NCBI GenBank assembly: GCA_003719395.1
Contig: RHMC01000028.1
Location: 1-56,572 of the forward strand
Direction of reading: 5' to 3'
Length of the DNA: 56,572 nucleotides
Origin: Streptomyces altiplanensis
GTDB taxonomy: Bacteria; Actinomycetota; Actinomycetes; Streptomycetales; Streptomycetaceae
Each line of letters begins with the position of its first letter. Positions within the stretch are counted from its first letter, which is position 1. Below the pieces are notes generated by a model. It was not told the DNA's origin and searched no databases. It worked only from the letters and a program-made list of their open reading frames with translations. This document shows, piece after piece, positions 47,380 through 56,572 of this stretch. A program made the position numbers and the translations under genes.

Positions 47380-48749
47380 CACGTCTTGTTGTCGCCGCGC
47401 CGTCGTCGGGCAGTGGGAAGACCACGGTCGCGACGGGGCTGATGGCCGCCTTCTCGGCGGCCGGGCTCGCCGTCTCGCCGCACAAGGTCGGGCCCGACTA
47501 CATCGACCCCGGGTACCACGCGCTGGCCACCGGCCGGCCGGGGCGGAACCTCGATGCGTACCTGTGCGGTACGGAGCTGATCGCGCCGCTCTTCGCGCAC
47601 GGTGCGGCCGGGTGCGACGTCGCCGTCGTCGAGGGCGTCATGGGGATGTACGACGGTGCTTCCGGGCAGGGCGAACTGGCGTCCACCGCGCAGATCGCGA
47701 AGGTGCTGCGGGCTCCGGTGGTGCTCGTCGTCGACGCCTCGTCGCAGTCGCGGTCGGTGGCGGCGCTGGTGCACGGGTTCGCGTCCTGGGATCCGGAGGT
47801 GCGGATCGGGGGCGTGATCCTGAACAAGGTGGGGTCCGCGCGGCACGAGGAGTTGCTGCGGGAGGCGCTGGACGAGTCGGGGGTGCCGGTGCTGGGCGCG
47901 CTGCGGCGGCCCAGCAGGTGCGGACGCCCTCGCGCCACCTCGGCCTGGTGCCGGTGGCCGAGCGGCGGGCGGAAGCGGCTCGACGCGGTCGCGGGCGCTG
48001 GCGGAGCAGGTGCGGGCGGGCTGTGACCTGGACGCACTGCTGGCCCTGGCGCGCAGTGCGCCGGAGCTCGGCGTGGAGGCGTGGGACGCGGCGAAGGAGG
48101 TCGCGAGCGCGGCGAGCGGGCGCAGGCGGGCGGGCGGCCGGTGAGCGGGCGGCCGGTGGTCGCCGTCGCGTCCGGGGCCGCGTTCACTTTCTCGTACGCC
48201 GAACACGGCGAACTGCTCCGCGCCGCCGGCGCCGAGGTCGTGCCGTTCGATCCGCTCCGGGACGAGCGGCTGCCCGAGGGGACGCGCGGTCTCGTCATCG
48301 GCGGCGGGTTTCCCGAGGTGTACGCACCTGAGCTGTCCGGTAACGAGCCGTTGCGCAGGGCCGTTGCCGGACTGGCCTCGTCCGGGGCGCCCGTCGCCGC
48401 CGAGTGCGCCGGGCTGCTCTACCTCTCGCGGTCCCTCGACGGACAGCCCATGTGCGGCGTTCTCGACGCAGAGGCGCGGATGTCGCAGCGGCTGACACTG
48501 GGGTACCGCGAGGCGGTCGCGGTCTCCGGGAGCTCGCTGGCCGCCGTCGGGACCCGGCTGCGGGGACACGAGTTCCACCGGACGGTGATCGAGCCCGCGG
48601 CGGGTCCGGCCCCCGCCTGGGGGATGCACCTGCCCGAGCGGCGGGTCGAAGGGTTCGTACAACAGGGTGTGCACGCGAGTTACCTGCACACCCACTGGGC
48701 CGCCGAGCCGGGCATGGCCAAGAGATTCGTCGAGAGGTGTACGCAATGA
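47373..48749 (+). CDS. cobB: Cobyrinate a,c-diamide synthase CobB, two or more frameshifts
   Basis: About 458 residues. It amidates the a and c side chains. The P-loop is APSSGSGKTTVATG, followed by KVGPDYIDPGYH and EGVMGMYDG. The C-terminal glutaminase half has GGGFPEVYAPELS and the nucleophile region AAECAGLLYLS. Frames change near 47910 and 47985. The GTG at 47373 overlaps the cobO stop; the cobB stop overlaps cobI (ATGA). Confidence 0.92.
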
Positions 48750-49508
48750 GCGGGGCGAGCGGGATGAGCGGGACGAGCACGAAACTGACCGGTGTCGGTG
48801 TCGGGCCCGGTGATCCCGAGCTGGTGACCGTGAAGGGCGTCAATGCCCTGCGGGACGCGGCTGTCGTGGTCGTTCCGGTGATGGACAGCGGCGAACGCGG
48901 GCGTGCCGAGGCGACCGTGCTGCATTACGTCGATGCGGCGAAGGTCGTCCGGGTCGTCTTCGCGCTCAACGAGCGCGAGGACCGGTCGCGGCGCGAGGCC
49001 GCCTGGGACGCGGCCGGGGTCGCGGGTCGCCGAACTGCTGCGGGCGCACGGCTCGGTGGCGTTCGCGACGATCGGCGACCCCAACGTCTACTCGACGTTC
49101 ACGTATCTCGCGCAGACGATCAGCGGCCTGGTGCCGGGGACCGACGTGGTGACCGTGCCGGGCATCACCGCCATGCAGGATCTGGCCGCCCGCAGCGGGG
49201 CCGTGCTGACGGAGGGGACCGAGCCGCTGACGCTCGTTCCCGTGACCGCCGGGGCCGCCGTGCTCAAGGAGGCCCTGGAGGGGCCCGGGACGGTCGTGGC
49301 GTACAAGTTCGGCCGGCTGGCGGGCGAGGTGGCGACCGCGCTGCGCGAGACGGGACGTACCGAGGACGCGGTGTGGGGGTCGGCGCTCGGGCTGCCCGGG
49401 GAATCGATCCGGCCCGCCGCCGAGCTGGAGGAGGACGGGGCTCTGCCGTACCTCTCCACGCTCATCGCGCCCGCGCGGCGTGACGGCGGTCGCGGGGGCA
49501 AGTTGTGA
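48746..49508 (+). CDS. cobI: Precorrin-2 C20-methyltransferase CobI, one frameshift
   Basis: About 254 residues. It methylates C20 of precorrin-2 to give precorrin-3A. The tetrapyrrole methylase pattern appears as GVGVGPGDPELVTVKG, then FATIGDPNVYSTFTYLA and VTVPGITAMQDLAAR. A shift near 49018 precedes VAELLRAHGSVAFATIG. The N-terminus (MSGASGMSGTST) is encoded by an imperfect 18-nt tandem repeat. The ATG overlaps the cobB stop. Confidence 0.9.
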
Positions 49509-49765
49509 GGCCGGTGCGCGATGCCCACCACCGGCCGGACGAGGGCCGCGCCGGGCGCGATGCCGTCCGTCAGGCGGTGACCGGCCTGTCGCCGCGCTGC
49601 CGTCGGCCCGGCCCGGGGCACGCGCCCCTCGCCCGCGCCGTGCGCCGCCCGGCGTACGGCCGGCAGGCGCTCCGCCGGGTGGGCGGCCGGGAAGCCGCCG
49701 AAGAGCGTCATGAGGAACGCGCCGGGCGCGACGAACGCCGCCATGTGCTCGTGCCGGTCGATTGA
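49505..49765 (+). CDS. Candidate Arg-rich ORF between cobI and cobM
   Basis: The cobI-cobM gap (49509-49869) breaks the tight packing of the operon. A GTG at 49505 overlaps the cobI TGA (GTGA) and opens an 86-residue frame, very rich in Arg (GREAAEERHEERAGRDERRH). On the opposite strand the same DNA reads MAAFVAPGAFLMTLFGGFP with good codon use. Neither is a known family. The last 100 nt (49766-49869) hold short direct repeats. Confidence 0.25.
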   Translation: MRPVRDAHHRPDEGRAGRDAVRQAVTGLSPRCRRPGPGHAPLARAVRRPAYGRQALRRVGGREAAEERHEERAGRDERRHVLVPVD

Positions 49766-49869
49766 CCCCCTGCCGCTCGATCGCCCCCTGCCGCGCACAT
49801 CCGTGATCGCGCCCGTCTTCACCCCCCTGAATCCCCTGAACCCCGTGAAACCCGAGAGGACCCCCACTC

Positions 49870-50723
49870 ATGGCCGATGCCCCCACCGGCAAGGTGACCT
49901 TCGTCGGCGCCGGGGCCGCGCGCCGACCTGCTGACCTTCCGTGCCGCGCGCGCCAGTCGCCGACGCCGACGTCGTGATCTGGGCGGCGAGCCTCGTGCAG
50001 GCCGAGATCCTGGAGCACGCGCGCGAGGGCGCCGAGATCCTCGACTCCGCCGCGATGTCCCTGGAGGACGTCGTCGCGGTGTACGAGCGGGCGCTGCGGG
50101 ACGGGCTGAAGGTGGCCCGCGTGCACTCCGGCGACCCCGCCCTGTGGGGCGGTACGCAGGAGCAGGTCGACCGGTGTGCGGAACTCGGCCTGGACGTCGA
50201 GATCGTGCCGGGCGTCTCGTCGTTCTCGGCGGTCGCCGCGATCGCGCAGCGCGAGCTGACGATTCCCGAGGTCGCGCAGTCCGTGATCCTGACCCGTCTG
50301 GGCGGCGGCAAGACGCCGATGCCGCCCGGTGAGGAGGTGCGGGAGTTCGCGCGGCACGGCACGACGATGGCGGTCTTCCTGTCGGCTGCCCGGTCCGGGC
50401 AGCTGACGGCGGAGCTGCTGGAGGGCGGCTACCCGACGGACACGCCGGTCGTCATCGCGTACCAGGTCACCTGGCCGGAGGAGTTGGTGCTGCGGTGCAC
50501 CGTCGCCACGCTGGAGGAGACCGTGAAGGAGCACAAGCTCTGGAAGCACACGCTCTTCCTGGTCGGCCCGGCGCTCTCCGCATCCGGTACCCGCTCGCAC
50601 CTCTACCACCCCGGCCACTTCCACGGGTTCCGGCGGGCCGACCGCACCGCGCGGGCGGCGCTGCGCGCTGCGCAGAAGTCCGCGGAAGTGAGTGAAGTGA
50701 GTGCGGAGAAGTCCGGGTCATGA
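49870..50723 (+). CDS. cobM: Precorrin-4 C11-methyltransferase CobM, two frameshifts
   Basis: About 284 residues. It methylates C11 of precorrin-4. After KVTFVGAG, shifts near 49915 and 49945 lead into ADADVVIWAASLVQAEIL, VARVHSGDPALWGG, EIVPGVSSFSAVAAIA and QSVILTRLGGGKTPMP, all CobM-like. The C-terminus ([14 protein letters not shown]) comes from a 9-nt tandem repeat. The ATG at 49870 is used because the family N-terminus starts there. Its stop overlaps cobL (ATGA). Confidence 0.9.
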
Positions 50724-51984
50724 TCACTGTTGTCGGTACGGGAACGGGCACGCCCCTGGCCCCCGACGCCCGTACGGCGCTGGACGCCGCCGGGCTCGTC
50801 GTCGGGGGCCGGCGCCATCTGGACGCCGCCGGGCTGCCCGACGGCGTGACCCGGGTGGTGCTCGGGCCGCTCGCGGCCGCGCTGGACGCCGGTCGCGGAG
50901 CACCTGGCCGGGCGGCGGACCGCGCGGACGCCGGGGTCGTGGTGCTGGCCTCCGGGGATCCCGGGTTCTTCGGGATCGTACGGGCGCTGGCCGAGCGGTT
51001 CGGGGAGACGCGCTGGACGTACGCCCGGGGACGCCCTCCGTCGCGGTCGCGTTCGCGCGGCTCGGGCTGCCGTGGGACGACGCGGTCGTCGTCAGCGCGC
51101 ACGGACGGGAGCTGCGGACCGCCGTGAACGTGTGCCGTGCGCACCCCAAGACGGCCGTCTCGCGCCGCGCCGCGCCGAGCAGGGCGCCGCCCTGGCCCGT
51201 ACCGGCATTCCGCGCACCCTCGTCGTCGCGTCCGCGCTCGGCGATCTTGCCGGGGGCGAGAGCGTCGAGCGCCTCTCCCCCGGCGAGGCGGCGGCGCGCG
51301 ACTGGCCGGCGGCGGGTCAGCGTCGTAGTAGTGCCTGGACGAGTCGCGGGCGCTGGCGCCGGCCCAGCGGACGGTCGCGGGGCGGGGCGGCGGGCCCGGC
51401 CGGTGGGCGCTGCCCGAGACCGCGTTCGAGCACCGCGACTCGATGATCACGAAGTTCGAGGTACGGGCGCTGGCGCTCGCCCGGCTCGGTCCGCGCCTGG
51501 GCGACCTGGTGTGGGACGTCGGGGCGGGATCGGGGTCCGTGGCGGTGGAGTGCGCGCGGCTGGGGGCGGCCGCGGTGGCCGTGGAGAAGACCTCCGACGG
51601 TGTGGAGCGCGTCCGGGCGAACGCCGCCGCGCACGGGGTCGACGTACAGGCCGTGCACGGCGCGGCGCCGACGGTGCTGTCCCGGCTGCCCGATCCCGAC
51701 GCGGTGTTCGTCGGGGGCGGCGGGGGCGAGCTGCCCGCCATCGTCGCGGCGTGCGCGCGGCGGGCCCGGCGCACGGTCGTGGTCGCGCTGGCGGCGCTCG
51801 ACCGGGTGCGGCGGTACGGGCGGCGCTCGCGTCCGCCGGGTTCGAACCCGAGGGCGTACTGCTGCAGTCGTCGCGGCTCGCGCCGCTGCCCGGGGACGTG
51901 ACCCGGCTCGCGGCCGCCAACCCTGTCTTTCTGCTGTGGGGCCATCGCCCCGCAAAACCGGCAAGTGAAGGAGCAGTTCAGTGA
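50720..51984 (+). CDS. cobL: Precorrin-6Y C5,15-methyltransferase CobL (CbiE-CbiT), several frameshifts
   Basis: About 421 residues in two domains. The CbiE half starts [20 protein letters not shown] and contains [16 protein letters not shown] and [18 protein letters not shown]. The CbiT half has [16 protein letters not shown] and the SAM motif [19 protein letters not shown]. Together they methylate C5 and C15 and decarboxylate. At least five indels lie between about 50890 and 51440 and one near 51825. The ATG overlaps the cobM stop; the end overlaps the next gene. Confidence 0.88.
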
Positions 51985-53904
51985 TCGGCCTCATCTCCGC
52001 CACGGCGGCAGGCGCCGTGGCCCGCGACCGGCTGGCCGCGGCCTGGCCCGGCCGTACGCAGGTGTACGACGGCCGGTGCGGGAGGCGGTCGGGGCGCGCC
52101 TTCGCGGAGTGCGAGCAGTTGGTGTGCTTCCTCGCGACGGGCGCGGTCGTACGGCTTCTCGCCCCGCTCCTCGCGGACAAGGCGTCCGACCCGGGTGTCG
52201 TCTGTCGTCGACGAGGCGCAGCGCACGCGGTGTCGCTCCTGGGCGGCCACGGCGGCGGCGCGAACGAACTGGCGCTCGCGGTGTCGGGGGTGCTGGGCTG
52301 CGCCCCGGTGATCACGACGGCCGACGGACTCCACGGACGTGCCGGGCCTGGACACGCTGGGCTGGCCCGTCGAGGGTGCCACGGCCGCCGTGACCCGGGC
52401 GGTCCTGGACGGCGACCCGGTCACGCTGGCGGCGGACGCGGTGTGGCCGCTGCCGCCGCTGCCGGCGAATGTGGCGCGGCGGACGCGGCGGCGGTGACGG
52501 CCGGACGCCGGGCGCGGGCGGCGCGGAGCCCGGCCGGGGCCGGGGACGCGGAACGGGCCGGGACGGAGGCGGGCATGGCCGAGGCGGCCGCTGCCGCCGC
52601 CGTGCCCGTGGGAGGGCTGCCCGGCGCCATGGCCGCGACCGTCGCGGCCGGTGTCCTCGCGGAGGCGGCCTCGGCCGCTGCCGGGCCCGCGGGAGAGCGG
52701 GGGCCGGCCGGACCCGCCGTGCCGCGCGTGACCGACCGGCTCGTCGGCATCGGGGACCGGGAGGTCGTGCTGCGGCCGCCGTCCCTGGTGGTCGGCGTGG
52801 GAGCCAGCAGGGGCGCCTCCGCCGACGAGGTGTCCGGGCTCGTCGAGGAGACGCTGGCGGACGCCGGGCTCTCGGTGCGGTCCGTCGCCGCGCTCGCGAC
52901 CGTCGACGCCAAGGCCGGCGAGGCCGGGATCGTGGAGGCGGCGGCCCGGCTCGGAGTGCCGCTGAAGACGTACGCCGCCGAGGAACTGGCCCGTATCGAC
53001 GTACCGAACCCCTCGGGGGCTCCGCTCGCCGCCGTCGGGACGCCCTCCGTGGCGGAGGCCGCGGCGCTCGCCGGCGGGGGCGAACTCCTCCGTGCCGAAG
53101 CGGAAGTCGGCCCCCGGGGGGCGGGCGGCGATGGCCACCTGCGCCGTCGTGCGCAGGCGGCCGCGCGGACGGCTCGCGGTCGTCGGGCTCGGGCCCGGCG
53201 CCCGCGATCTGCTGACGCCCCGCGCCCGCGAGGAGATCCGGCGGGCCTCGGTGCTCGTCGGGCTCGACCAGTACGTCGACCAGATCCGCGACCTGCTGCG
53301 GCCGGGGACGCGCGTCCTGGAGTCGGGGCTGGGCGCCGAGGAGGAGCGGGCCCGTACCGCCGTCGCCGAGGCCCGCGCCGGGCACGCGGTCGCGCTGATC
53401 GGGTCGGGGGACGCGGGCGTGTACGCCATGGCGTCGCCCGCACTGGCCGAGGCGAGCGACGACATCGACGTCGTCGTCCACCGGGGGTGACGGCGGCGCT
53501 CGCCGCCGCCGCGATCCTGGGCGCCCCGCTCGGCCACGACCACGTCTCGATCAGCCTCTCCGACCTGCACACGCCGTGGGAGGTCATCGAGCGGCGCGTA
53601 CGGGCCGCGCGGAGGCCGACATCGTCGTGACGTTCTACAACCCCCGCAGCCGGGGCCGTGACTGGCAGCTCCCCAAGGCGCTGTCGATCCTCGCGGTGCA
53701 CCGCGAGCCCACGACGCCCCGTCGGTGTCGTACGCAACGCCTCGCGCCCGGACGGCACGAGCCGCCTCACCACGCTCGGCCGCGCGCGACCCGGCGACCG
53801 TCGACATGATGACCGTCGTGGTCGTCGGCAACACCGCCGCCCGCGAGATCGCGGGCCGCATGGTGACGCCGCGCGGCTACCGCTGGCAGACGGAGGGTTC
53901 GTGA
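51981..53904 (+). CDS. cobJ: CbiG-CobJ fusion (cobalamin protein + precorrin-3B C17-methyltransferase), several frameshifts
   Basis: About 641 residues. The N-terminal CbiG-like half has [38 protein letters not shown], and, after an Ala-rich linker, [16 protein letters not shown]. The C-terminal methyltransferase has [35 protein letters not shown] and [19 protein letters not shown]. CobJ contracts the ring. Many indels lie between about 52070 and 53790. The GTG at 51981 overlaps cobL (GTGA); the stop overlaps cobH (TGATG). Confidence 0.86.
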
Positions 53905-54511
53905 TGACGACGAACACGACGAAGACCACGGACAGGACCGTCCACCCCATCGAGCAGGAGTCCTTCCGGCGCCTGCGCTCCCGCCTCGACACGTCACACT
54001 TCGCGCCGCTGACGCGGGCCGTCGTGGAGCGGGTCATCCACTCCGCGGCGGATCTGGAGTACGCCACCGACCTGGTCTGCGACGAGCGCACGCTCGAAAC
54101 CGCACACGCCGCGCTGCACGCCGGTGCGCCGGTCGTCGTGGACGTGGAGATGGTCGCGGCGGGGATCACCCGGCGCGAGACCGTGTGCCGGCTGAAGGAA
54201 GCCGAGGCCGGTCCGGACCTGACCCGCAGCGCCCACGCGATCAGGCTGGCGTACGAGCAGGTCGGGCCCGGCGCCCTGTGGGTGATCGGCTGTGCGCCCA
54301 CCGCACTGGACCGCTGCTGCTCCTGGACGCCGAGCCCGCGCTCGTCATCGGGCTGCCCGTCGGCTTCGTCGGGGCGGCCGAGTCCAAGGCGGCGCTGCGC
54401 GAGAGCGGACTGCCGGCCGTCAGCAATGTTTCGGAGAAGGGTGGTTCGGCGGTCGCAGCGGCCGCGCTGAACGCCCTGCTCTACACCCCCCTCACCAAGG
54501 AGAAAGCGTGA
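53904..54511 (+). CDS. cobH: Precorrin-8X methylmutase CobH, one frameshift
   Basis: About 202 residues. It moves the C11 methyl group to C12 to form hydrogenobyrinic acid. CobH lines are IEQESFRRLRSRLDTSHF, VIHSAADLEYATDLVC, VVDVEMVAAGITRRE and GLPVGFVGAAESKAALRESG. A shift near 54305 interrupts it. The N-terminus [12 protein letters not shown] is encoded by a 9-nt tandem repeat. The stop overlaps cbiX (GTGA). Confidence 0.92.
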
Positions 54512-55419
54512 CCACCGCGCCCGCACTGCTCATCGCCGGCCACGGCACCCGCGACGACGCCGGAGCCGGAGCGTTCCGCGACTTCGTCGAGGAACTGGGC
54601 AGGCGTCACCCCGGACTGCCCGTCGCCGGCGGTTTCATCGAGCTGTCCCCGCCGCCGCTCGGCGACGCCGTCGCCGGTCTGGTCGAGCGGGGCGTCACGC
54701 GCTTCGCGGCCGTTCCCCTGATGCTGGTCTCCGCGGGGCACGCCAAGGGCGACATACCGGCGGCGCTGACCCGCGAGAAGGAGCGCCACCCCGGGATCTC
54801 GTACACCTACGGCCGCCCGCTCGGTCCGCACCCGGGCCTGCTGGCCGTGCTGGAGCGGCGGGTCGACGAGGTGCTCGGTGACCTGGACCGCTCCGAGGTG
54901 ACCGTGCTGCTCGTGGGGCGCGGCTCCACCGACCCCGACGCCAATGCCGAGGTGCACAAGGCGGCACGACTGTTCTGGGAGGGGCGTGGATATGCGGGTG
55001 TGGAAACCGCGTTCGTCTCACTCGCCGCGCCCGACGTGCCGAGCGGACTCGACCGCTGCACGAAGCTGGGGGCCAAGCACATCGTGGTCCTGCCGTACTT
55101 CCTCTTCACCGGGATCCTGCCGGACCGGGTGCGGCAGCAGACGCAGGACTGGGCCGGGGCGCACCCGGAGACCGGGGTGCGTTCGGCCGATGTGATCGGC
55201 CCCACCGAGGAGTTGATGGACCTCGTGATGGAGCGTTACCAGGAGGCCGTCAAGGGCGACCTGCGCATGAACTGCGACTCCTGCGTCTACCGCATCGCCC
55301 TGCCCGGCTTCGAGGACAAGGTGGGGGCGCCGCAGCAGCCGCACTTCCACCCCGACGACGACGGGCACGGACACGGACACGGGCACGGGCACGGGCACCA
55401 CCATGCGCACGCCCACTGA
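54508..55419 (+). CDS. cbiX: Sirohydrochlorin chelatase CbiX-like
   Basis: A 303-residue class II chelatase of two similar halves: LLIAGHGTRDDAGAGAF starts the first and VLLVGRGSTDPDANAEV the second, with HIVVLPYFLFTGILPDR later. It may insert cobalt (or iron) into sirohydrochlorin. After MNCDSCVYRIA, the C-terminus is His-rich (a GHGHGHGHGH run then HHAHAH), probably binding metal. The frame is intact. GTG at 54508 overlaps the cobH stop. It overlaps cobC by 17 nt. Confidence 0.9.
   Translation: MTTAPALLIAGHGTRDDAGAGAFRDFVEELGRRHPGLPVAGGFIELSPPPLGDAVAGLVERGVTRFAAVPLMLVSAGHAKGDIPAALTREKERHPGISYTYGRPLGPHPGLLAVLERRVDEVLGDLDRSEVTVLLVGRGSTDPDANAEVHKAARLFWEGRGYAGVETAFVSLAAPDVPSGLDRCTKLGAKHIVVLPYFLFTGILPDRVRQQTQDWAGAHPETGVRSADVIGPTEELMDLVMERYQEAVKGDLRMNCDSCVYRIALPGFEDKVGAPQQPHFHPDDDGHGHGHGHGHGHHHAHAH
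55366..55416 (+). repeat. Hexanucleotide repeats encoding the CbiX His tail
   Basis: Imperfect GGGCAC/GGACAC hexamers, about seven in a row, encode alternating Gly-His, then CAC/CAT codons. Slippage could change tail length. The cobC ATG (55403) lies at the 3' end of the repeat. Confidence 0.75.
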
Positions 55420-56456
55420 CACCGCTCACGACCTGCGTCACCACGGGGACGCCGAGGTCCGCGGGGGTGATCTGACCGACCTCGCGGTCAACGTACGGAC
55501 GGACACTCCCCCGGCCTGGCTCAAGGCCCGCGTCGCCGCGTCCCTGGACACGCTCGCGGCCTACCCGGACGGGCGGGCCGCGCGCGCGGCGGTGGCGCGG
55601 CGGCACGGGCTGCCGGTGGAGCGGGTGCTGCTGACGGCGGGCGCCGCGGAGGCGTTCGTGCTGCTCGCGCCGCTCGTGCGGTGCGCCGGCCCGTCGTCGT
55701 GCACCCGCAGTTCACGGAGCCGGAGGCGGCGCTGCGTGACGCTCCGAGGTCGGGCGGGTGCTGCTGCGGGAGGAGGACGGCTTCCGGCTGGATCCGGCGG
55801 CCGTCCCCGAGGACGCCGACCTGGTGGTGATCGGCAATCCGACCAACCCCACGTCCGTGCTCCACCCGGCGGAGGCCGTCGTCCGGCTCGCGCGTCCGGG
55901 ACGGACGCTGGTGGTCGACGAGGCGTTCATGGACGCGGTGCCGGGTGAGCCGCAGGCGCTGGCGGGGCGCACGGACGTACCCGGCCTGGTGGTGCTGCGC
56001 AGCCTCACCAAGACATGGGGTCTCGCCGGACTGCGCATCGGATACGTCCTGGCCGGCCCGGAGACGGTCGCGGCGCTGGAGCGGGCGCAGCCGCTGTGGC
56101 CGGTGTCGACGCCGGCGCTGACCGCCGCGGAGGCGTGCGTGGCGCCGGCGGCGCTCGCGGAGGCGACGCGGGCTGCGCGGCAGGTGGCCGCCGACCGGGC
56201 GCATCTGCTGGCCGGTCTGGCGGAGTTCGAGGAGGTGCGGGTGGTGGAGGCGGCCGAGGGCCCCTTCGTCCTCGTACGGATGGAACGGGCCGACGAGGTA
56301 CGGCTGTGCCTGCGGGGGCTGGGCTTCGCGGTGCGGCGGGGGGACACGTTCCCGGGGCTCGGGCCGCAGTGGCTGCGGCTCGCGGTGCGCGACCGGGTCA
56401 CGACCGGCCGGTTCCTCCAGGCGCTGGACCAGGCGCTGATGCTGGTCACGCACTGA
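55403..56456 (+). CDS. cobC: Rv2231c/CobC-type PLP-dependent aminotransferase-like protein, two frameshifts
   Basis: About 351 residues, class I/II aminotransferase fold, histidinol-phosphate aminotransferase-like. Pieces include LTDLAVNVRTDTPP, AAYPDGRAARAAVARRHGL, VIGNPTNPTSVLHP, LVVDEAFMDAVPG and the PLP lysine region LRSLTKTWGLAGLRIGY. CobC-type proteins make the (R)-1-amino-2-propanol phosphate arm from threonine phosphate. Frames change near 55685 and 55745. It ends the operon in this window; bases 56457-56572 show no gene. Confidence 0.87.
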
Positions 56457-56572
56457 CCGGCCCCTCCCCCGGGCCCCGACGCCCTGCGGGCACGTCCCCG
56501 CCCGCCGGACGGGCTCGGCACCGCCGTGTGCGGCGGCTTTCACGCCGTCGCGACGGGGGCCGGGAAGCGGGG

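Noticed and set aside
40090..47382. A 2430-codon open frame on the minus strand across the cob operon
   Set aside because: It is antisense to cobQ, cobN, chlID and cobO. Its translation is low-complexity Arg/His/Pro/Ala sequence without motifs, a normal effect of high GC3 on the opposite strand.
49870..53904. Calling cobM, cobL and cobJ pseudogenes
   Set aside because: Same-strand coding motifs continue in order across each shift, operon overlaps are intact, and indels look like read errors.
53767..53997. Minus-strand frame opposite the cobJ-cobH junction
   Set aside because: Antisense to clear CobJ and CobH sequence, with no motif of its own.
56540..56572. Possible last codons of a minus-strand gene (TCA at 56540-56542)
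   Set aside because: Only ten codons are inside the window, too few to support a gene.

Overview
This is a very GC-rich (about 72%), gene-dense stretch of an actinobacterial chromosome. Gene content and order match the conserved core of Streptomyces: serB, fabI-fabG, tldD-pmbA, tyrS, moaA, an alkaline-shock (Asp23) cluster, gbn, an ABC-F ATPase, pit, and the cobalamin operon. No phage, IS element, CRISPR array or tRNA was seen.

Layout. 1-5.7 kb: serB, a SixA-type phosphatase, an MFS transporter with a 38-residue companion, and a divergent GntR/FadR regulator. 5.7-7.3 kb: fabG-fabI. 7.4-11.8 kb: tldD, pmbA, tyrS. 11.8-16.3 kb: small membrane and zinc proteins, moaA, and a DUF485-acetate symporter pair. 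16.5-21.3 kb: subtilisin-like protease, lysoplasmalogenase, sterol desaturase, a leucine-rich fragment and a VIT transporter. 21.4-26.3 kb: DnaQ-BRCT exonuclease, Cys-rich small protein, SURF1, GH15 glucoamylase-like enzyme and an SDR. 26.3-30.7 kb: Asp23 cluster, enoyl-CoA hydratase and the nucleoid protein Gbn. 31-36.3 kb: ABC-F ATPase, a helical-repeat-like protein, a hydrolase and a class II aldolase. 36.5-38.1 kb: phosphate transporter with a PHO-box-like site. 38.2-56.5 kb: a cobalamin riboswitch, then cobD-cobQ-cobN-chlID-cobO-cobB-cobI-(gap)-cobM-cobL-cbiG/cobJ-cobH-cbiX-cobC, almost all with overlapping stop and start codons.

The cob operon holds the corrin-ring methyltransferases, both amidases, a CobN/ChlID chelatase, the adenosyltransferase and the aminopropanol-arm enzymes. 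It is probably shut off by B12 through the riboswitch. Precorrin-6A reductase, CobG and the lower-ligand genes are not here.

More than half of the genes, including essential ones, carry apparent 1-2 nt frameshifts, usually one base lost from or gained in a short G/C run. I read these as sequencing or assembly errors, and give each such gene its full extent with approximate shift positions. The most interesting signals are small: a 31-codon leader ORF between the B12 riboswitch and cobD, a 20-codon ORF wedged between cobN and chlID with 4-nt overlaps on both sides, 9-nt tandem repeats at many cob gene boundaries, a palindromic element inserted in frame in tldD, a GntR operator inside a leaderless promoter, a cluster of GATC sites around gbn, and a possible small RNA ending in a T-run terminator.
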